A DNA stretch of 28,425 bases from Saccoglossus kowalevskii. Its lineage: Eukaryota; Hemichordata; Enteropneusta; Harrimaniidae. Below are positions 20,801-27,821 of the stretch, piece after piece. A program made the position numbers and the translations under genes. The first letter of the stretch is position 1. Every line of letters begins with the position of its first letter. The stretch is taken from assembly GCF_000003605.2 (NCBI RefSeq), contig NW_003137824.1, positions 625,656 through 654,080 on the forward strand. The letters are read 5' to 3'. The notes below the pieces were generated by a model. It saw only the letters and a list, made by a program, of their open reading frames with translations. It searched no databases and was not told where the DNA came from.

Positions 20801-22609
20801 TTGTGTTGTATACAAACTGAATGCAATGTGCAGGTAATATAATTGTATCTTGTCTGCGCCATTATAACACCATGTGTTCCATTTTATTATATGCAGAAAT
20901 ACTCCCACTGGGTATCATGAGAAATGATAAAATACTTGTTATTGTTGTACATAACTGCAATGAATTTAGCTGAAATTTCCAAATTCAGGATTTCTCATGA
21001 AATGTACAACATCCAAATCCCTTTTGATGTTTATAGAGTTTAGTGACAAGTTTTCTGTAGATTATTCAAAACGTGAATGCAACTTTAATTTTCGTATTAT
21101 ATATTTCACGTTATCTAGGTTGGATAAATAACCCTAAACAAAAAGACAATGAGAAGTCCATCCTTGTATCCGTATCACTCGGTGTTATTTTTATAAACGC
21201 CGTGTGTTTTGTTGTCATATGTGTTAGTATGCGAAGAAATAAACGACGCCAGGACGATGACGAGCTCGAGGAACTTTCTGAACAGTTCGTTCAAGTGGAA
21301 GGACCCCCACAGAGGAGAGTTACAGGTCGACGGCGAAGCTCAGGTACGTGTATCCGTATGATCAGGGATTTGTATCAATCAATTCGTCAGCATTCCGAAA
21401 ACAATTTCCCACAAAAAATATTTCGATCTATCGAACGAAAAAATTAACATAGCACAGAAATAAACGTACGTAATAGATAGATAAGTAATTGGGGATAAAG
21501 ACATGACAGAATGAACGGGTTAAATGTAATGCCATCTTAAATCACCGACGAAAACATTTTATATAAGTTGAGTGGAGATTCAAGATGGCTGCCATATAGT
21601 AACAATTGCCGAATTTGTTTATTAATTTATTATTTACCACTTGCACGACAGCTGATAGAGACACAGTTCTACCCATGAACAACGACTCAAAATATATAAC
21701 ACATTGTGTGACGTCACGACGTGGGCAGTCACATGTTTCGGATTTACGAAAAAGTGTCATGATCCAACAAGTGGTTCGTCTTTGGTCAGCACAGCTCAGT
21801 GTCAATTCTTGACTTGTGGCGTCCAACACAATGGAAATCTGCGAAGAGTATTCACAGGTCTAAGAACACAACACGATAGACAAAAAGAAAAACAAAACAA
21901 ACGACAAATATGTTACAATTATAACTTATCTAATCAGCGTTGTATACGTCCTATGAAACTCGTATTGAACACGACGCATCGCGGCGACTACCACCCTTTT
22001 AAAAAAAGGTGTTATACTTGTAAATCGTCCTATTGTTATATATGGATTGATGCATTTATGTTTTCTTAATTTGCAGGATTTGATTATAGGCCCTCGTGGT
22101 ATCTGCCATTTCACGAACAGAGCGCTCGTCGGGCCAGCCGCTCTCGCGAGGGACCATCGGGACTCCATCCTGTAAGTACCGCACCGGCCATGCTAGAGGG
22201 TGGCATGCCACCAAAATATGGTCATGTGACGTTACTCAGTGAAAGCAGCGATTCCTCGTTCGCGACTATTCAGGGCACTCGTCTGAACTCTATACCGCCA
22301 GGCTATGAAGAAGCAGGGGAATATGGAAAAGAGCCACCATCATCTTCATCCCCTCGAGGTCGCCTGAGTACATCCAGTGGAATATACATTCGATGCCATC
22401 CGTCAACGAGTGATGCTGGACAGCGGTTGCCATCTGTCAGTGAGGCTGCGTTGTCGCCATACGAGGAGGAGGACGATATTGATGACGAGTCTGGAAATAA
22501 AAGGACATCTAGAATAACAAGTATTGCCTTTTCCCAATGTTCGTCTGTGTTCGCGGAAAACGAGGAAGACAGGACTTCAAATATTGTTGAATTGGAGACT
22601 GGATGCTGA
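8740..22609 (+). CDS. Two-EGF, single-pass membrane protein with PPxY tail (5-exon gene model)
   Basis: Joining exons 8740-8839, 11141-11260, 11848-11991, 21119-21343 and 22077-22609 gives one open frame of 373 residues. All introns are GT...AG and phase 1. Predicted order: signal peptide (about 1-31), EGF-like domain 1 (44-71), EGF-like domain 2 (86-115), short stalk, transmembrane helix (about 135-159), basic stop-transfer R-R-N-K-R-R (160-165), and a cytoplasmic tail of about 210 residues. The tail has two PPxY motifs (241-244 and 270-273) and acidic C-terminal stretches. EGF domains usually mediate extracellular binding; PPxY motifs bind WW domains, classically of NEDD4-family ubiquitin ligases. 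I do not recognise the family: a ligand precursor, adhesion protein or orphan receptor all remain possible. A paralogous tail lies on the minus strand at 27822-28375. The introns total about 12.7 kb, mostly repeats. The 5' UTR and poly(A) site are not resolved. Confidence 0.75.
8840..11140 (+). other. Intron 1 (2.3 kb, phase 1)
   Basis: AT-rich intron from GTATGT to TTTAG. It contains a short (ACAT)n run near 9765-9785 and A-rich and T-rich tracts near 9840 and 10230. No further EGF-type exon (Cys-spaced, phase 1-1) or element is visible. Confidence 0.55.
11141..11260 (+). CDS. Exon 2: EGF-like domain 1
   Basis: This 120-nt exon is phase 1-1, the classic shuffled EGF module form. It encodes six cysteines spaced C-x2-C-x5-C-x6-C-x-C-x8-C (residues 44, 47, 53, 60, 62, 71), with the N-N-G-x-C turn and a G-D-Y-Y-G-D-T-C end typical of EGF folds. 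Two N-glycosylation sequons are visible, N-S-S (36-38) and N-H-T (54-56). The acceptor TTCAATTTAG has a weak pyrimidine tract; the donor is AAAG|GTAAG. The domain lacks the D/N-x-D/N-E/Q calcium-binding signature, so it is probably not calcium-binding. Confidence 0.87.
11261..11847 (+). other. Intron 2 (587 bp, phase 1)
   Basis: From GTAAG to a good acceptor, TTCTATATTTCAG. No internal feature seen; open frames over it are chance. Confidence 0.7.
11848..11991 (+). CDS. Exon 3: EGF-like domain 2
   Basis: This 144-nt exon is again phase 1-1. Six cysteines are spaced C-x4-C-x5-C-x6-C-x-C-x8-C (residues 86, 91, 97, 104, 106, 115). From the second cysteine on, the spacing equals that of domain 1, and both domains share a Y-Y-G motif before the last cysteine, which suggests internal duplication. 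A charged linker (S-D-E-K-E-R-E-Y-D) precedes it. The donor is AAGA|GTCAGT, acceptable but not the strongest. No calcium-binding signature is present. Confidence 0.87.
11992..12719 (+). other. 5' part of intron 3
   Basis: AT-rich intron. From about 12440 onward, scattered GAAACATA pieces look like very decayed copies of the 25-bp satellite that begins in earnest near 12720. No additional EGF exon was found. Confidence 0.5.
12720..13845. repeat. 25-bp minisatellite, block 1
   Basis: About 45 copies of the 25-bp unit AGAAACATAGCGTATCAGCA + TCTCT. Main variants are CATATC/CGTATC, TTGAAATATAG in place of AGAAACATAG, and AACTC/CAGCTC in place of ATCTC. A degenerate patch lies at about 13265-13335. 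Some multi-unit strings recur (12735 and 13360), showing higher-order duplication. A spurious minus-strand frame arises in such arrays because the unit is 1 mod 3 and carries TAG and TGA in two frames, so it is not coding. Confidence 0.95.
13846..14349 (+). mobile_element. Solo LTR (504 bp) with 5-bp target duplication
   Basis: The sequence begins TGTC and ends GACA, the TG...CA ends of an LTR. It is flanked on both sides by TGTAT (13841-13845 and 14350-14354). The 25-bp array resumes in register after the second copy, so this is a true target-site duplication. A TATA-like TATATATAG lies at 14064-14072, followed by a possible start region, implying plus orientation with U3 left. No gag/pol or second LTR is present, so it is probably a solo LTR left by LTR-LTR recombination. 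A 5-bp duplication fits Ty3/Gypsy, Copia or BEL elements; I cannot choose. Confidence 0.8.
14350..16303. repeat. 25-bp minisatellite, block 2
   Basis: About 78 copies of the same 25-bp unit. Its first 700 bp repeat, in the same order, rare variants seen in block 1. Examples are the CTTAAAAAACATAG unit then CAACACATCTTG (12860 and 14355), the GCCAGCAGCTC then CATCTGAA series (13030 and 14875), and CAAAATCTCTAGAAGCATAA (13232 and 15032). Later copies (15480-16190) contain short AGAAACAACAT units lacking four bases. Confidence 0.95.
16411..16429 (+). repeat. Terminal inverted repeat, left copy
   Basis: TAGCCCTGGAACACGAATA pairs with the reverse complement of 17634-17652 at 18 of 19 positions. 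The outermost TA on each side could be a TA target duplication of a Tc1/mariner-like element about 1.24 kb long. Confidence 0.55.
16714..17379 (+). pseudogene. Decayed transposon-type ORF remnant (unidentified)
   Basis: Between the 19-bp inverted repeats, the plus strand has coding-like stretches in shifting frames. An ATG at 16714 opens M-D-C-E-P-P-T-K-K before a stop. Around 17112 one frame reads L-T-P-E-Q-R-Q-N-L-S followed by a hydrophobic stretch, to a stop near 17215. From 17086 another frame stays open to 17379 and ends with F-Q-N-C-I-F-N-G-Q-I-T-I-Q-I. I do not recognise a family. Stops and frame changes suggest a dead gene of the inserted element, and chance open frames cannot be excluded. 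Confidence 0.3.
17634..17652 (-). repeat. Terminal inverted repeat, right copy
   Basis: The reverse complement reads TAGCCCTGGAACATGAATA, one mismatch from the left copy at 16411-16429. Confidence 0.55.
17735..17851. repeat. Near-perfect 117-bp foldback (about 51-bp arms)
   Basis: The left arm 17735-17786 begins AGCAATAACCCCCCGCCGAA. The right arm 17801-17851 is its inverted copy with a handful of mismatches, around a 14-nt loop (CTCCATATATGTCG). The arms include GGTATACCAC and GATATTGCACAATTCA. The outer GC-rich part contrasts with the AT-rich surroundings. Such a structure is typical of a foldback MITE or of a transposon end. It lies at the extreme right of the 1.55-kb insertion. Confidence 0.9.
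17856..18408. repeat. 25-bp minisatellite, block 3
   Basis: About 22 copies of the same 25-bp unit, fairly homogeneous at first and then increasingly mutated (CACTTTCTCTAGA variants) until about 18408, where LINE-derived sequence begins. Confidence 0.95.
18440..20300 (+). mobile_element. Degenerate APE-type LINE (CR1/L2/Jockey-like)
   Basis: Plus-strand fragments appear in the expected order for a non-LTR retrotransposon ORF2. Endonuclease: K-P-I-I-A-V-F (from 18466), the I-I-M-G-D-F type motif near 18578-18594 with a 1-base deletion inside it, and I-S-D-H (18765-18776). Linker: I-L-K-T-L-L-P-S-K near 19120. Reverse transcriptase: A-T-R-L-D-G (from 19387), N-Y-R-P-V-S (19561-19578), D-L-R-K-V-F (from 19632), Y-I-N-D-L-P-D (from 19771), and the active-site region decayed to C-A-D-I (19819-19830). 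Thumb-like F-D-N-C-D-I-I-Y follows at about 20129. Many stops, frameshifts and a deletion after D-L-R-K show that it is dead. About 240 bp after C-A-D-I match nothing expected and may be a later insertion. The 5' end is truncated against the satellite. Confidence 0.88.
20301..21118 (+). other. 3' part of intron 3
   Basis: AT-rich intron sequence, possibly including decayed LINE 3' UTR. No gene or array. It ends at the exon 4 acceptor, TTATCTAG, preceded by a T-rich tract. Confidence 0.5.
21119..21343 (+). CDS. Exon 4: stalk, transmembrane helix and stop-transfer
   Basis: This 225-nt exon is phase 1-1. It encodes a short polar stalk (residues 122-134), a strongly hydrophobic segment of about 25 residues (135-159, rich in V, I, L and F, with two Cys), then R-R-N-K-R-R, a standard type I stop-transfer. 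An acidic run D-D-D-E-L-E-E-L follows, and then a basic, Ser-rich T-G-R-R-R-S-S end. The donor is TCAG|GTACGT. The two Cys in the lower half of the helix could be palmitoylated or help dimerise (inference). The Met-initiated frame seen from 21073 includes intron sequence and is not the true start. Confidence 0.87.
21344..22076 (+). other. Intron 4 (733 bp, phase 1)
   Basis: From GTACGT to a strong acceptor, TTTTCTTAATTTGCAG. It contains the decayed end of a TTAA-type MITE at 21937-21998. Open frames crossing it on either strand look like chance. Confidence 0.75.
21937..21998. mobile_element. 5'-truncated copy of the TTAA MITE
   Basis: The sequence GCGTTGTATACGTC ... GCGGCGACTACCACCCTT matches the right half of the complete MITE at 25583-25689. 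It ends at TTAA (21999-22002), like the full copy. No left terminal repeat is visible, so only the right end survives in this intron. Confidence 0.6.
22077..22609 (+). CDS. Exon 5: PPxY-containing cytoplasmic tail and stop
   Basis: Terminal coding exon, entered in phase 1 (G|GA gives Gly197), with TGA at 22607-22609. It encodes 177 residues rich in Ser, Pro, Glu and Arg, with no globular domain. Motifs in order: W-Y-L-P-F (204-208), an Arg/Ser stretch (212-221), M-P-P-K-Y (240-244), N-S-I-P-P-G-Y-E-E (267-275), S-P-Y-E-E-E-D-D-I-D-D-E-S near 310-325, and an acidic end. PPxY motifs bind WW domains; the E-E after Tyr273 also resembles an SH2 ligand once phosphorylated. W-x-L-P-F, K-Y and N-S-I-P-P-x-Y-E-E recur in the minus-strand gene at 27822. 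A GTAAGT at 22172 inside the frame could act as an alternative donor. Confidence 0.87.
22172..22177 (+). promoter_or_regulatory. In-frame cryptic or alternative splice donor GTAAGT
   Basis: Inside exon 5, CCT|GTAAGT matches the donor consensus better than some donors used in this gene, and would leave phase 0. The frame stays open through it for another 145 codons, and the homologous tail motifs lie beyond it, so the long exon is favoured. A shorter isoform using it is possible. Confidence 0.35.
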
Positions 22610-23745
22610 ACTACATTTCCGAATATCTGTTCTGAATATAACATGAGTGTTTTGGAGACGTGTTAATTGATTTGAAAGAAACATCAACATAAAACAGTTC
22701 GAGCAGTTGCAAAGGAAAGTTTATACCAATCATCACACTTTTGACAAAACACAACAACACGATAATGGGCAGACGATAAGACTCTTCGAGTGTCTTTATT
22801 TGATTCCAGGTCGAGGCTAGTGCACTCTTGGATTGATTTACTCACTGAATAGCATGTTATTAGCTGGAACGGAAAACACTTATTCTGCTTTTGGTGAGAC
22901 GCTGAATACAAAAGAACTTAACGTATGTCAATCGGCGAAATGTGGATGTCGGGGAGAGAACATGATCAGCGTGAACGCTGAAACGTGAAATTGATATTAC
23001 CGATGTCATCCCCTGTTGCCAATGTTGTTATTTATTGCATGCGTCTGACATTTATACAAAGCCACGTAGAAAAAAACGATAAGACGACATGAGTGATAAT
23101 TAGCTCCAATATGTGACGTCAAATACGCTGTCTGGCACGTGTACACGAAGGATTGGTTTCATCCTGTGTGTCAGTAAGTGGTACGGTAATAATGTTTGTG
23201 GAAACCACTTACGACTTGCAATGAATCAACTTGCGACCCACATCAAAGACAGTAGACATCAATGATTGTGGGTTATATGTATGAGATTTGCCTGCATCAT
23301 TTCCTGGCCTCATTCATCTATTCTCATGGGTGTCCACGTCGGTTTTTAAAGTGTTAGACTGTCACTTCTTTTGATTTCGATCATGCAATTTTAATTATAA
23401 TGTTCCTCGCAGTCACGATTTGGAAAAATAGTGATCTCTAATACATTTTGTTCATCGTATGTTTATCGCTTGAAAACAAGAGGCCAAATCAAACAAAACA
23501 TTGTTGCTTTCAATGAGACGAGGATGCTGCACAGCTCGTCGCGTCGTATCGTTTGGATGATGTGATCGTGTTGTCTAGTAGACGCTGCTTTTGTCACTCT
23601 TTTCGAGTTGGTTACTTTTTATACTAGTACTTGATTTATTCAATAATATTGTTTGCAACTATTTACCAATCGGAAATATTCGACGTGTCTACCTCTTGGC
23701 GGACCAATAAGTGACATGCAGTGAGCGGTTATCGGTAGTAACTCC
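22610..23745 (+). other. 3' flank / presumed 3' UTR of the EGF gene
   Basis: No coding frame of interest. I find no AATAAA or ATTAAA in these 1.1 kb. The nearest variants are AATATA (22634-22639) and AATACA (about 22903). A 9-bp inverted pair GTAAGTGGT/ACCACTTAC lies at 23174-23182 and 23204-23212. Confidence 0.4.
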
Positions 23746-23752
23746 AGTGATG

Positions 23753-24301
23753 GAGATGCTAAATTGTTCGAGTTACGGACATCGAGTTACAAACACCGAG
23801 TTACGAAAACATTTAGTTACAAAAATGACCACGGCCCATATTTCAGAAACCACGCCCACTTTTGCGAAACCACGCTCAAATTGTAACTCGCTGTTCAATT
23901 AACAGTTAACAGGACTTCTAGTTACGGGCAGCATATAATATTTGTTTGGTTAACTTTGTACATTTCCTGTTATTCGAAGTTCGGTTAACTGTTAATGAAA
24001 ATTCGAGTTACTAACTTTGAACGTTAAACAAAACAAAGAATCTATGAAGCCAGTAACTCGAAGTTCGGTTAACATGAAATACGTAAGTTCGAGTTACTAA
24101 GAGTGGATGTTTAATAAAAATATATGTTGTCCATACCACGAAGTTTTATTAAATGTTAATTGGACATCGAGTTACAATTTGGGCGTGATTTTTGCAAAAT
24201 GAGGCGTGGTCAATAATATAACTCGATGTTTCGTAACTCGATGTTCGTAACTCGATGTTCGTAACTCGATGTTCGTAACACGAACAAATTCAACATCTCC
24301 T
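23753..24301. mobile_element. 549-bp foldback element built of CGAGTTACGAACAT repeats
   Basis: The two ends form a long imperfect inverted repeat of roughly 200 bp per arm. The left arm has GGAGATG, then CGAGTTAC repeats, then GACCACG, CCACGCCCA and CAAATTGTAACTCG. The right arm is the inverse in the same order. Arms carry tandem copies of a roughly 15-bp unit (GTTCGTAACTCGAT; best at 24220-24285). AGTGATG flanks both ends (23746-23752 and 24302-24308), a likely target duplication. If counted as 8 bp with one mismatch (CAGTGATG/TAGTGATG) it would suit a hAT-type element. No transposase is encoded. The centre has direct repeats of CGAAGTTCGGTTAAC. Confidence 0.8.
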
Positions 24302-24308
24302 AGTGATG

Positions 24309-24982
24309 CGTTCCAGTCACGTGGTTCGGCGGCTTCCTTTATTCCGAAGAGAAGGCGCCCCTGAGGGTGTACGAAAAGGCCAGATGTTGAAAATATAGTC
24401 AATTAAGCAACGCCGCATTGTCGGGGAGAGGTTAAAAAGCCGAATACAGACATATTCGTATATCTGTGAGCAGATACATTTCATACGCATATTCGAGTCG
24501 ACAACTTTTGTAATTATATATTGCGAAATACAATAACTTACACAATTTTTGATGATATGGCCGAGGGATAATCGTATACGTGTAAATTTACTATTTTACC
24601 TGTATTTAGTAATTGCCACGTGACAAGAGCAATTTGGCACTAGAAACTATTATATTTAATTGCATGTATTAGACCGGAGGCTGCCGATTTGTGGTCGAGA
24701 TAATCACGTGATTCTTAGATGTACTTCGCTTTTAAACCACAATACATAATATATATATTATCCCTTTAGGCTATCAGCTCAGAATGTGTGCATAGTGGTT
24801 ACTATAACAACGACGTTTAGTACATTCTGAACTGAGTTTTTCAGACACTAAGTACAGCACTGTGTGTTTTATACATGTACGCAGACATTGAGAATATTCA
24901 ATGTCAAAAATGAGTCATTTTGTGAGAATATGTCAACAATACATAAACATTATATATCGTGGAAAACAAAAAACACCTGAAT
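24309..24982. other. Intergenic, one hairpin, no gene
   Basis: The only structure I see is an inverted pair at 24774-24787 and 24822-24835 (14 bp, one mismatch, 34-nt loop; TCAGCTCAGAATGT). The minus-strand frame at 24172-24402 is a by-product of the neighbouring repeat element. Confidence 0.4.
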
Positions 24983-24986
24983 TTAA

Positions 24987-25069
24987 AGCAGGGAGTCGTT
25001 TTTAGCGTGTGTTATTATAGTCGCTTGGGACACAATTCCAGCGCGTGCGCAGGTGACGACCCTCCCGCT
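24987..25069. mobile_element. 83-bp TTAA-flanked MITE
   Basis: TTAA lies at both ends (24983-24986 and 25070-25073). The inverted termini are AGCAGGGAGTCGT at left and AGCGGGAGGGTCGT when the right end is reverse-complemented. The ends resemble those of the 107-bp element at 25583 (TTAAAGC.GG.AGTCGT). A TTAA duplication with AG-starting ends suggests a non-autonomous Kolobok- or piggyBac-like element. No coding capacity. Confidence 0.6.
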
Positions 25070-25073
25070 TTAA

Positions 25074-25578
25074 ACTCGAATTACGAATTAAAAATAAAAA
25101 TAATGTACTCAACAATACAGCTACTCTGAGGTGAACATGTGTAAATGCAAGTAAAACACACGTGAGTATATCTCTAGCCAATCAGAATTATTCTCATGAG
25201 CTATTTGTCGACATCAAAATCCATCACTCAGGGTGCCTGGTTACTATTTTTCAAGTCCACAATGGTAATTTAGTTCTGATTATTAAACCATGCTGACTGT
25301 GATCAATGAATACGCAATGAGGGGCACTCGCAGGACATACGATTAAGGACTTACGCGATTAAAGTTTATCGACACAACTAGTTAAAGAAATCACTCAGCA
25401 AAAGCATTACAAGCGCGATTTAGGAAGGACATTCAATTTAACGGCCTCCGTACGTGACCAGCGTATTTAAAAGTATAGGTACTGCGTTTATTTTGTGCTT
25501 GTTTTGTAATATACAATAGAAATTTGTGACATCAACTTGATAAAATGTAATGGTGGCACTATAACCTGCATCTATACC
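25074..25578. other. Intergenic, no feature seen
   Basis: AT-rich DNA without a supported gene, array or element. Confidence 0.4.
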
Positions 25579-25582
25579 TTAA

Positions 25583-25689
25583 AGCGCGGTAGTCGTCGCG
25601 CAGCGCGTGTTCGAATGTATTTAACACGCGTTGTATACGTCGCAATGAGTGCCATATCGAACAGGACGCGGCGCGACGACTGCCGCCCT
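25583..25689. mobile_element. 107-bp TTAA-flanked MITE (complete copy)
   Basis: TTAA lies on both sides (25579-25582 and 25690-25693). The inverted ends are AGCGCGGTAGTCGTCGCGC at left and AGGGCGGCAGTCGTCGCGCC for the reversed right end, with two mismatches over 19 bp. The interior is GC-rich, in contrast to its surroundings, and includes ACACGCGTTGTATACGTC. Its right half is repeated in decayed form in intron 4 of the EGF gene (21937-21998). Too short to encode protein; it would depend on a transposase elsewhere. Confidence 0.8.
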
Positions 25690-25693
25690 TTAA

Positions 25694-26359
25694 GCAGTAA
25701 ATATTTGTAGCTATTGTTCACTCATGTCATGTACATCAGTGAACTGGATTACATGCTAACGTCGAATTGGATAATATATTTTTCAGTTATTTTGACTATC
25801 GTCGCTTCTAAAAGCATTTGATGGGGAATGAGGTGGCGGCCACTACTGTGATGGAATCTAAGCTGTACTTTATCGTTATCATTTATCAGTACTTTTCTAA
25901 CATAACTTCGTATTCAGGAATATCTCTACCCTTCTATCGCCATTAACATTCAAGCGACGATATCGCTGTTACAATCCGACAATGGGTAACGATAACATCG
26001 GCGCAAATATTTGTATCTGGCAACGAGTCGCCGAAGTGAGGGGGGCATGGAAATTGTCTCTACGTCAATACAATTTGAAGAGTTACGTTAGGTTACGTGT
26101 TTATCATAGACCCCTGAGATATGGCTTCATTCACGTTTGTTAAACTAATGATATGGACATTATTGGAGATACATTTGACATATAACAGTGGGCAGTTTTT
26201 TTTTTGCCACCTGCTTATAAGCAATGCAACACGATCATATGAGAAACTATTGATTACCTAGAAACAATGTTTTAACGATGACTATTGCCATGTTTTCAAG
26301 CAACAACAATTAAGAACACATGCAATAAACAACAGACGAAATAAAAAGCGTCTGTAGGT
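25694..26359. other. Intergenic upstream of the tRNA gene
   Basis: No protein-coding signal. A nine-T run lies near 26197. No upstream Pol III element beyond the tRNA's internal boxes is evident. Confidence 0.4.
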
Positions 26360-26433
26360 GGCGCCATGGCTTAGTTGGTTAAAGCGCCTGTCTAGTAAAC
26401 AGGAGATCCTGAGTTCGAATCTCAGTGGTGCCT
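26360..26433 (+). tRNA. tRNA-Thr (anticodon AGT)
   Basis: This 74-nt cloverleaf has no intron. The acceptor stem GGCGCCA (26360-26366) pairs with TGGTGCC (26426-26432), including one G-T pair. The D stem is GCTT/AAGC, the anticodon stem CCTGT/ACAGG with loop CTAGTAA, and the anticodon AGT is at 26394-26396. The T stem CTGAG/CTCAG encloses TTCGAAT. The first anticodon base is expected to be inosine in the mature tRNA, reading ACU, ACC and ACA codons. The internal A box (TGGCTTAGTTGG) and B box (AGTTCGAATCT) are intact and a Pol III terminator follows at once, so the gene looks functional. It stands alone between the two convergent membrane-protein genes. Confidence 0.97.
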
Positions 26434-26439
26434 TTTTTT
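26433..26439 (+). terminator. Pol III T-run terminator
   Basis: Seven T residues start at the last position of the tRNA sequence, a standard RNA polymerase III stop. Confidence 0.85.
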
Positions 26440-27367
26440 ATGTGATAATTTTTTGGCAAACCCACTTGTGTAAGATAAAAAAAAGTATCAAACGCACGGA
26501 AGATTAAAGATTACATTATTCCCTAAATCCCTACAATATTAATAAGGATATAGATTTATCATGCGAGAATTTTTACTATTGGATTTAATAACCCACCAAA
26601 ACAGACCAAAAGCTACAAAACTACCACGGATATCAATATCAGTTTAAGTAGATACAGATAACGAAAGTACACGAGGTATAAAGAATACCTCCAGGCATGT
26701 ACCTGATATTTTAAGAGAATACGCAATAGCGTATAACGAGGTGGCACATGAATGGGGATTTTAGATAAAATATACAACGAACAGTGAATGAAGTTGGGTA
26801 AAAAAGAGTTATTTTATGAACTTCTGATGGCGAGCCACGTAACATAATGATAAATTGTCACTTGAGGTATAACAATCATCTCCTTTCGTACTTATGTTTA
26901 TGAATGTATGACACAATACACATAAATCGTGTAAAAACATTTTTTTTATTCAAGAATGTGAAGAAGTTTACTGGGCTGGTTTATGTTAGTTATAACCCAA
27001 GTCAGATAATGATCGCGATGAATAATCAGTAAATATTGTCATGACAATTAAGATTTAACTGTGGTGAGCCAATATGTATTATGCACAGACTATCCATAGT
27101 TCAGTAGTAGAAAATGTTTGAAACAAAACTATCATATACTTGAATGGTCACCATGTGAAGGGTCGATAAGGTAATATGTGAAATGCCACGCGATGACCGA
27201 TGTCCAACGTTCTTAATTATTGCTCTGTGTCTGCTCGTCCACTGTGATAATCGCCGGGACTGTAAATATATGTATGCATATCAGAAAGACAATTTCCAAG
27301 TGAACAGAGCCATCAATCGACACACTGATGAGAATGTGTACCCTTGTTTTTAACACCTTATGATACA
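26440..27367. other. Intergenic, no gene seen
   Basis: AT-rich sequence with no supported coding frame. TTTATT at about 26945 would be a second possible minus-strand AATAAA signal. Confidence 0.4.
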
Positions 27368-27373
27368 TTTATT
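27368..27373 (-). promoter_or_regulatory. Candidate poly(A) signal of the minus-strand gene
   Basis: TTTATT on the plus strand reads AATAAA on the minus strand, about 450 nt beyond the stop codon at 27822. That is a reasonable 3' UTR length. In AT-rich DNA the hexamer is common, so this is tentative. Confidence 0.4.
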
Positions 27374-27571
27374 TGTACATACATCTTAGGAATAGTTGAC
27401 TCGATGATTTAGTTTATAAATACAATATCATCATAACAAATAATGCAATTTAATCCAGTACATTACTGTCCGTTCACTCGGGCTGCATACGCCTTCGCGA
27501 TAATATAAAGTTGCGATGCTGTTCTTCTTTTTTTAGTGTTCTGGGACGAGGGTACCATGAAGACAGTGAAA

Positions 27572-27604
27572 CCACGGAAGGTACTAACGTAGTACCTTCC
27601 ATGG
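27572..27604. repeat. 15-bp-arm hairpin in the presumed 3' UTR
   Basis: CCACGGAAGGTACTA and TAGTACCTTCCATGG are inverted copies (one mismatch) separated by three bases. The octamer GTGAAACC occurs just left of the hairpin (27567-27574) and again at its right end (27603-27610). It lies about 220 nt after the minus-strand stop codon, before the candidate AATAAA, so it could form in the transcript; it could also be a tiny foldback transposon remnant. Confidence 0.6.
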
Positions 27605-27821
27605 TGAAACCAACCAATTCATATATGAAATGCGTATAGATTCGTCACATATGACTGACCTCCATTATTGTCAAACGTTTCAAATACGTTCCTTGGGATA
27701 AAATACAAAATGCAACGTCATCCCACGTACCTCCATGGTCATCCATAAACCATATGTATCAATACAAAATTTAACTACACGCACTGAAACATTCGACTGA
27801 ACATTACATAAGTCGGCCACG

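Noticed and set aside
21704-22069. 121-codon plus-strand frame in intron 4
   Set aside because: It lies between two well-supported phase-1 splice sites, contains part of a MITE and has no recognisable motif.
22303-22644. 113-codon minus-strand frame opposite exon 5
   Set aside because: It is an antisense shadow of the real tail-coding exon, whose frame is supported by paralogy.
24172-24402. 76-codon minus-strand frame
   Set aside because: It runs through the CGAGTTACGAACAT repeats of the foldback element; the apparent peptide repeat reflects the DNA repeat.
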